The notes below the pieces were generated by a model, which made no database searches, was not told the DNA's origin, and worked only from the letters and a program-made list of their open reading frames with translations. From positions 1-18,686 of the forward strand of contig PWGR01000255.1 in assembly GCA_003554565.1 (NCBI GenBank): 18,686 nt of DNA, written 5' to 3'. Below are positions 15,113 to 18,686 of the stretch, piece after piece. A program made the translations under genes and the position numbers. Source of the DNA: Clostridia bacterium (GTDB lineage: Bacteria; Bacillota; Sulfobacillia; SLMV01). Every line of letters starts with the position of its first letter. The first letter of the stretch is position 1.

Positions 15113-16177
15113 GTGTTACGGCCAGAGCAAGTCAAACCCTGTCTGCTGCACGCAGAGCAAGCGGTACGTGAACACGCAATCACGTATTTTGACACCGGCT
15201 GCAGTACGGATCGAGAGCTCATCCCGCTCATATTCCAGGCCTATGACAGCTACGGGGAGGAAGGCAGCCTCTCCCTGCTGAGCTTTGCCACCCGGTTCTC
15301 ACAGACTGAAGACAGCCTACGCAAAACGATAGACCGATTAGAGCACACTGAGAGTGCACAGATCGCCTATCAATACAGCTCCATAATCGCCTCCGCCGAT
15401 GCACACCTCCTGTCCCCGATGATGCCGGATCTCAACCAGACACACAACCTGACTGAAGAGGCGCTGGGAATTATCCGGGAAAAGACCCGTCTTTCTGAGA
15501 CATCCACCCCGGATCTCCTGGGCGAGTTAATGCAACAGGAGGGTTGCGGCCATCTTCCTTCAGCTTGCAGCACAGAAGATCAACGACCCCGTTTCATCGC
15601 GGAGATCCTCGGCGAAAGAGATGACCTCGATACCGATGCCGTAGCGGCTGTCCTGCGCGACGAGGAAAACTGGGAGCACTACGATGAACTCCACCTGGTC
15701 ATCGTGGCCGGGCTGGCGCGCATTGAGGAGGCAGTTCCGACCCTCTTAAACCGACTGCGAGCCGACACCGATCTGTTGTGCGACGAAGTCAACCGGGCGC
15801 TGATCCGCATCGGAACAGAAGAGGTCATCCGGCAGCTCGCGGAACGTTTTCCGCACGAACACAACCACTTCCGCCTCTTCTCTTCGGCCATCTTTGGGGG
15901 GATCAAGAGACCGGTGAGTGAAGAGGCCCTTCTGCAGTTGTTTCCGCGGGAGGACAACACCTCCATACGGACGCTTCTGGCCATGGAGTTCTGTCACCTG
16001 ATATCCTCGGAAGGATTGGCGCATGTGTGGCGGTTGATAGATGAGGAGGAATATGATCAGACCATTGTGGATATGCGCGAACCCCTGTACGGCGCCGGCA
16101 GGATCCTCGGCATAGACAGGGCAGACTTACCCCAGACGCCGTCGAGACGGAATCGGGGGGCACATTTCCCCTTCTAG
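15113..16177 (+). CDS. HEAT-like helical repeat protein
   Basis: This is a 354-residue, all-helical soluble protein. The first repeat, LLHAEQAVREHAITYF (about 11-26), and later units such as LVIVAGLARIEEAVPTLLNR (about 203-222) and CDEVNRALIRIGTEEVIRQL (about 229-248) have the paired-helix pattern of HEAT or PBS-lyase-like repeats, which serve as protein-binding scaffolds. Relatives I recall with this N-terminus often end in a SEC-C zinc motif (CPCGSGKKYKKCC). Here the C-terminus ends at RRNRGAHFPF with no cysteine cluster, so this copy may have lost it. The start is GTG 15113, 11 nt after GGAAAGGA (15094-15101), a long but usable spacing. It is followed after 158 bp by the pRiA4b-like gene on the same strand. 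Function is unknown. Confidence 0.75.
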   Translation: MLRPEQVKPCLLHAEQAVREHAITYFDTGCSTDRELIPLIFQAYDSYGEEGSLSLLSFATRFSQTEDSLRKTIDRLEHTESAQIAYQYSSIIASADAHLLSPMMPDLNQTHNLTEEALGIIREKTRLSETSTPDLLGELMQQEGCGHLPSACSTEDQRPRFIAEILGERDDLDTDAVAAVLRDEENWEHYDELHLVIVAGLARIEEAVPTLLNRLRADTDLLCDEVNRALIRIGTEEVIRQLAERFPHEHNHFRLFSSAIFGGIKRPVSEEALLQLFPREDNTSIRTLLAMEFCHLISSEGLAHVWRLIDEEEYDQTIVDMREPLYGAGRILGIDRADLPQTPSRRNRGAHFPF

Positions 16178-16335
16178 TGCGGGTGCAGGCGGCCATTCAA
16201 TACAGCCGGAACCGGCGGCGCGGGGAAACCGTCACAACCGTTGCGAATCAACGACGGTGCAGCTGCGACCCAGGCTGAACGAGAGAGAAACGGCTGAGTG
16301 AATACTGGCAGTTGAGTACAATTTGGGAGGCACAG

Positions 16336-17592
16336 ATGAGTGAAAAAGCTGGTTCTTACATTCTGGAAGTAATGCTGGACGAAATCAGCCCGCCGATAAC
16401 GAGAACCCTGCAGGTTCCCGCAGACATGACGCTCAACCAGCTGCACATGGTGCTGCAGGTGGCGATGGAATGGGAGCAGTACCACCTGCACCTATTCGAA
16501 GTGGGCGGAAAATCCTACGGCCTGCAAAGCTTCGTGGACTATCCACCGGATCTGCAGTGCTCGCTGACAACGCGACTCTCCGATCTTTATCTCAAACCGG
16601 ACGACACATTTCTGTACGAATATGACTTCGGCGACTCCTGGCGCCACATCCTCGTCGTCAATGATGTAACGGAAGAGGAGATACCGTACCCCATCTGCCT
16701 GGACGGATGCCGGTGTGCACCACCCGAGGATGCAGGCGGAGCATGGGGATATAGGGAAATGCTGGATATATTGGCTGACCCCGAGCATAGGGAGCACAAG
16801 AGTATTGTTCAATGGTTGGGTGAGAACTTCGATCCGGAGCACTTCTCACTGACAGTTACCAACACCCACCTGCATTGGTATTGGGAACACCGGGAATGCC
16901 TTCCCTCCCAGCGGTCGGCGGACAACATGGTCAGGCACTTTCTGGCTGAGATGCATCACCGGCTGCGACCGGGCACTGTGGACCGGTACCGGAGCGACAT
17001 GGGCAAGGTCCTGGAGTTCCTGGATCGGTATGGGTTCTACTACGTCTACATCGATGGAGTACTGTTACGGATGAACGAGGTAGAATTCTCCCGGGTCGCC
17101 GACCCCCTGCCGCTTCTGATGAGTCTGGACGACTTTTTCTGGATCCATCTTCCGCAGCATCTGGTCATGGGGTCCAGCGTCATCAAGGGATGCCGAGCCA
17201 CAATGGGACAATTCATCAATTGGCTGCACGAAGAAGAGATCATCTGTGAGGACGTCCGAGACCACTGCGAGGAGACGATCAAGGAGGCTTCGGAATGGGG
17301 ACTGCAGATCAGAGAGAAGTACTGGTGGGAGCTCGACTATCCAGATGCCGACGACATCACCCCGTCGAGGGAAAGTTTCCGCTGCCCGGTTCAGGTCATG
17401 CAGGTGGGAGATACTGGGGCCAATCTTGTTGACACGGAAACCACGAGGATGCTGCGGGAGGTCCGGGTGGCGCCGGAGCTGTTGAGACGACTCAAACCCG
17501 GGACATATCTGGGAGCAAGAATTACTATAGGAAGCGAGGGTTACTACCTTACTGGAGCACTGTATCCAGTCAAGATGTCCAGACCAGACTGA
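16336..17592 (+). CDS. Plasmid pRiA4b ORF-3-like protein with integrase-arm-like module
   Basis: This is a 418-residue soluble protein. Residues about 1-190 are the PRiA4_ORF3 domain (PF07929): ILEVMLDEISPPITRTLQVP, the helix LNQLHMVLQVAMEWEQYHLH, the hallmark TFLYEYDFGDSWRH (91-104) and a Cys/Gly loop LDGCRCAPPEDAGGAWGYRE (122-141). Residues about 198-310 resemble the SAM-like core-binding arm of tyrosine recombinases (HRLRPGTVDRYRSDMGKVLE, then MGQFINWLHEEEII), but no catalytic RHRY domain follows. Residues 345-418 form a small beta-rich tail ending RITIGSEGYYLTGALYPVK. ATG 16336 is chosen because GGGAGG (16325-16330) lies 5 nt upstream; a TTG at 16312 would precede it. Function is unknown; nucleic-acid binding is inferred from the middle module. 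Confidence 0.8.
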   Translation: MSEKAGSYILEVMLDEISPPITRTLQVPADMTLNQLHMVLQVAMEWEQYHLHLFEVGGKSYGLQSFVDYPPDLQCSLTTRLSDLYLKPDDTFLYEYDFGDSWRHILVVNDVTEEEIPYPICLDGCRCAPPEDAGGAWGYREMLDILADPEHREHKSIVQWLGENFDPEHFSLTVTNTHLHWYWEHRECLPSQRSADNMVRHFLAEMHHRLRPGTVDRYRSDMGKVLEFLDRYGFYYVYIDGVLLRMNEVEFSRVADPLPLLMSLDDFFWIHLPQHLVMGSSVIKGCRATMGQFINWLHEEEIICEDVRDHCEETIKEASEWGLQIREKYWWELDYPDADDITPSRESFRCPVQVMQVGDTGANLVDTETTRMLREVRVAPELLRRLKPGTYLGARITIGSEGYYLTGALYPVKMSRPD

Positions 17593-17818
17593 CCAGGTAC
17601 TCACCAACAATGTCGAGTATCTGCTTGTCCTTCTTGCTATGGCGTGTGATGCCCCGGAACACGCCTGCAGCACCATGTTCTTGCGCCACGATGGGAAGAT
17701 TGTTTGACCCGATGAGGTCAGAGTAAGGTGCGTGCAGGGGATTCCCGAATGGCCGCCTCCCGACGCCCGTGGGACTTGTGGGACGGGTGCCAATTCTGCA
17801 TACCGAGGTTATCGGAGA
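17570..17818 (-). pseudogene. Possible coding remnant (C-terminal fragment)
   Basis: A minus-strand frame open from 17818 (after a TAA at 17819-17821) to a TGA at 17570-17572 reads like protein: PYSDLIGSNNLPIVAQEHGA, then GVFRGITRHSKKDKQILDIV, then GEYLVSLVWTS. The strand-turn-helix ending resembles the last part of GAF-like ligand domains, but I cannot name it. No start codon or ribosome site is visible, and the end overlaps the pRiA4b-like gene by 23 bp. It is probably the tail of a decayed gene. Confidence 0.3.
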
Positions 17819-18251
17819 TTATGGCAGCCACCCGCAGGTTTCTGGCCTACATCGCCGAGAAAATAATGAGGGCAACCAACTTACACCATCCCGACACATG
17901 TCTCAGGCTGAGTCGAATTCAGGGGCACGCCTCGATCTCGATGATGCTGTGGAGCGGGTGCCGCACGATATCATTGAACTGCAGGATTTTGTGACTGTCA
18001 TATGGGATATTGGCGAGCTGTCGGAAACAGGAGCAATCGTTTACCCAACGAAGGCATCCAAGTAGGAAAAGGTCCACCTGGTCGGCCTGATCTGGACACC
18101 GGATGAGCGAAGCTGGAGGTATGAACTGCGGGAATAGGAGCGAAGCGCCCAGATGATCTGGCCTGTACTGGTACGTGTCAATCGATACCTCGAGCATCGG
18201 ACTGATGAATCAGGGGTAGCGAACCCCGCCCCAGACTGCTATTCTGGCTGA
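17769..18251 (+). pseudogene. Possible decayed gene with two in-frame TAG codons
   Basis: One plus-strand frame stays protein-like across two TAG stops (18063-18065 and 18135-18137). It contains DLDDAVERVPHDIIELQDFV, then TVIWDIGELSETGAIVYPTK; after the first TAG, VHLVGLIWTPDERSWRYELR; after the second, WPVLVRVNRYLEHRTDES, ending at a TGA near 18249. No domain is recognised and no ribosome site precedes it. Nonsense decay is the simplest reading. Confidence 0.3.
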
Positions 18252-18686
18252 AGACAGATACGCTGCTGACAGCAAGTCGGCGTTACCTTCTTCGAGGCCG
18301 CAACCTTTACCAGACAGATGATTACGAGTCTCTTACTGGATCATTTAGGTTTTCTCGGCTTGAGGGAGATCCCCATAAATGCTGTGGCCAAATTTCAGCA
18401 AATGGTGTAAAAGCGACCCTCCCATAGAGAGTGATTGCCTCACGTCAGTTAGTCACCTTGCCTTTTGATTCTTCCGTCATGAATAAGCGTCGACGACGAC
18501 GTAAGCTACAAGGGGCAGCAGGACCACCACCTCGCGGGAGACCGGCGAGGCAGTCGGCCAGGTCGCGGGGATCAACCGGGAGATGGCGCAGGGGCACGGG
18601 CATCGCGATCGGCTGCAGCATGAGCTGCAGATGGCGCACGAACACCTGAAGGAAGAAGGGAAGCTTCCTGCCCGAACAGGTGCGGG
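18252..18686. other. Terminal stretch, possible partial gene at the edge
   Basis: No complete gene is visible. From about 18504 to the edge a plus-strand frame reads TGEAVGQVAGINREMAQGHG, then LQHELQMAHEHLKEEGKLP. It is helical and charged, and its first ATG is at 18583. It opens after a TAA and lacks a ribosome site. It may be the start of a gene that continues beyond the window or a remnant. Confidence 0.25.

Overview
The window looks like a chromosomal segment of a moderately GC-rich member of the Bacillota (Clostridia-like). The grounds are strong AGGAGG-type Shine-Dalgarno sites before nearly every gene, several TTG/GTG starts, a canonical T-box riboswitch, and a ComEC-like MBL lipoprotein next to DUF3006. 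The genus cannot be fixed from the sequence. I saw no rRNA, tRNA or CRISPR array.

Layout. (1) 1-1923, minus strand: a dead leuA (2-isopropylmalate synthase). It is split by a frameshifted, right-truncated IS3-family element at about 398-1360, and about 120 internal residues are missing. (2) 1924-3932, plus strand: a compact padR-fetA-fetB operon (PadR repressor, ABC ATPase, FetB-type permease) with a good promoter and two perfect 7-bp-arm palindromes that could bind PadR. (3) 4106-5331: proC (pyrroline-5-carboxylate reductase). Its promoter is overlapped by a perfect 10-bp-arm palindrome, and its leader is a T-box whose aligned specifier is CCG (proline) and whose acceptor-pairing bases are UGGU. 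(4) 5432-10034, minus strand: a cytosolic SxxK serine hydrolase, a possible 56-codon ORF, and a protein of about 1,080 residues. I read the large protein as a LolA/DUF4412-like N-terminal domain, an acidic linker, a helical region, a hydrophobic segment and a C-terminal region with BPI/TULIP-like character; this is the least familiar object in the window. (5) 10795-12300, plus strand: a lipoprotein fusing a ComEC-type metallo-beta-lactamase domain to a ComEA-type helix-hairpin-helix, followed by a DUF3006 gene. (6) 12362-12637, minus strand: a small PH-like hypothetical protein. (7) 13318-17592: a HARE-HTH protein (minus), a HEAT-like protein (plus) and a pRiA4b ORF-3 protein with an integrase-arm-like helical module (plus). 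(8) 17593-18686: decayed coding remnants and a frame running off the edge.

How the parts work together. Proline synthesis is apparently gated by uncharged tRNA-Pro through the T-box, possibly with a second control at the promoter. The fet operon appears self-regulated by its PadR. The leucine gene is non-functional, so another leuA or leucine uptake is needed. Gaps of 600-1,100 bp and eroded fragments suggest a chromosome that tolerates decay.
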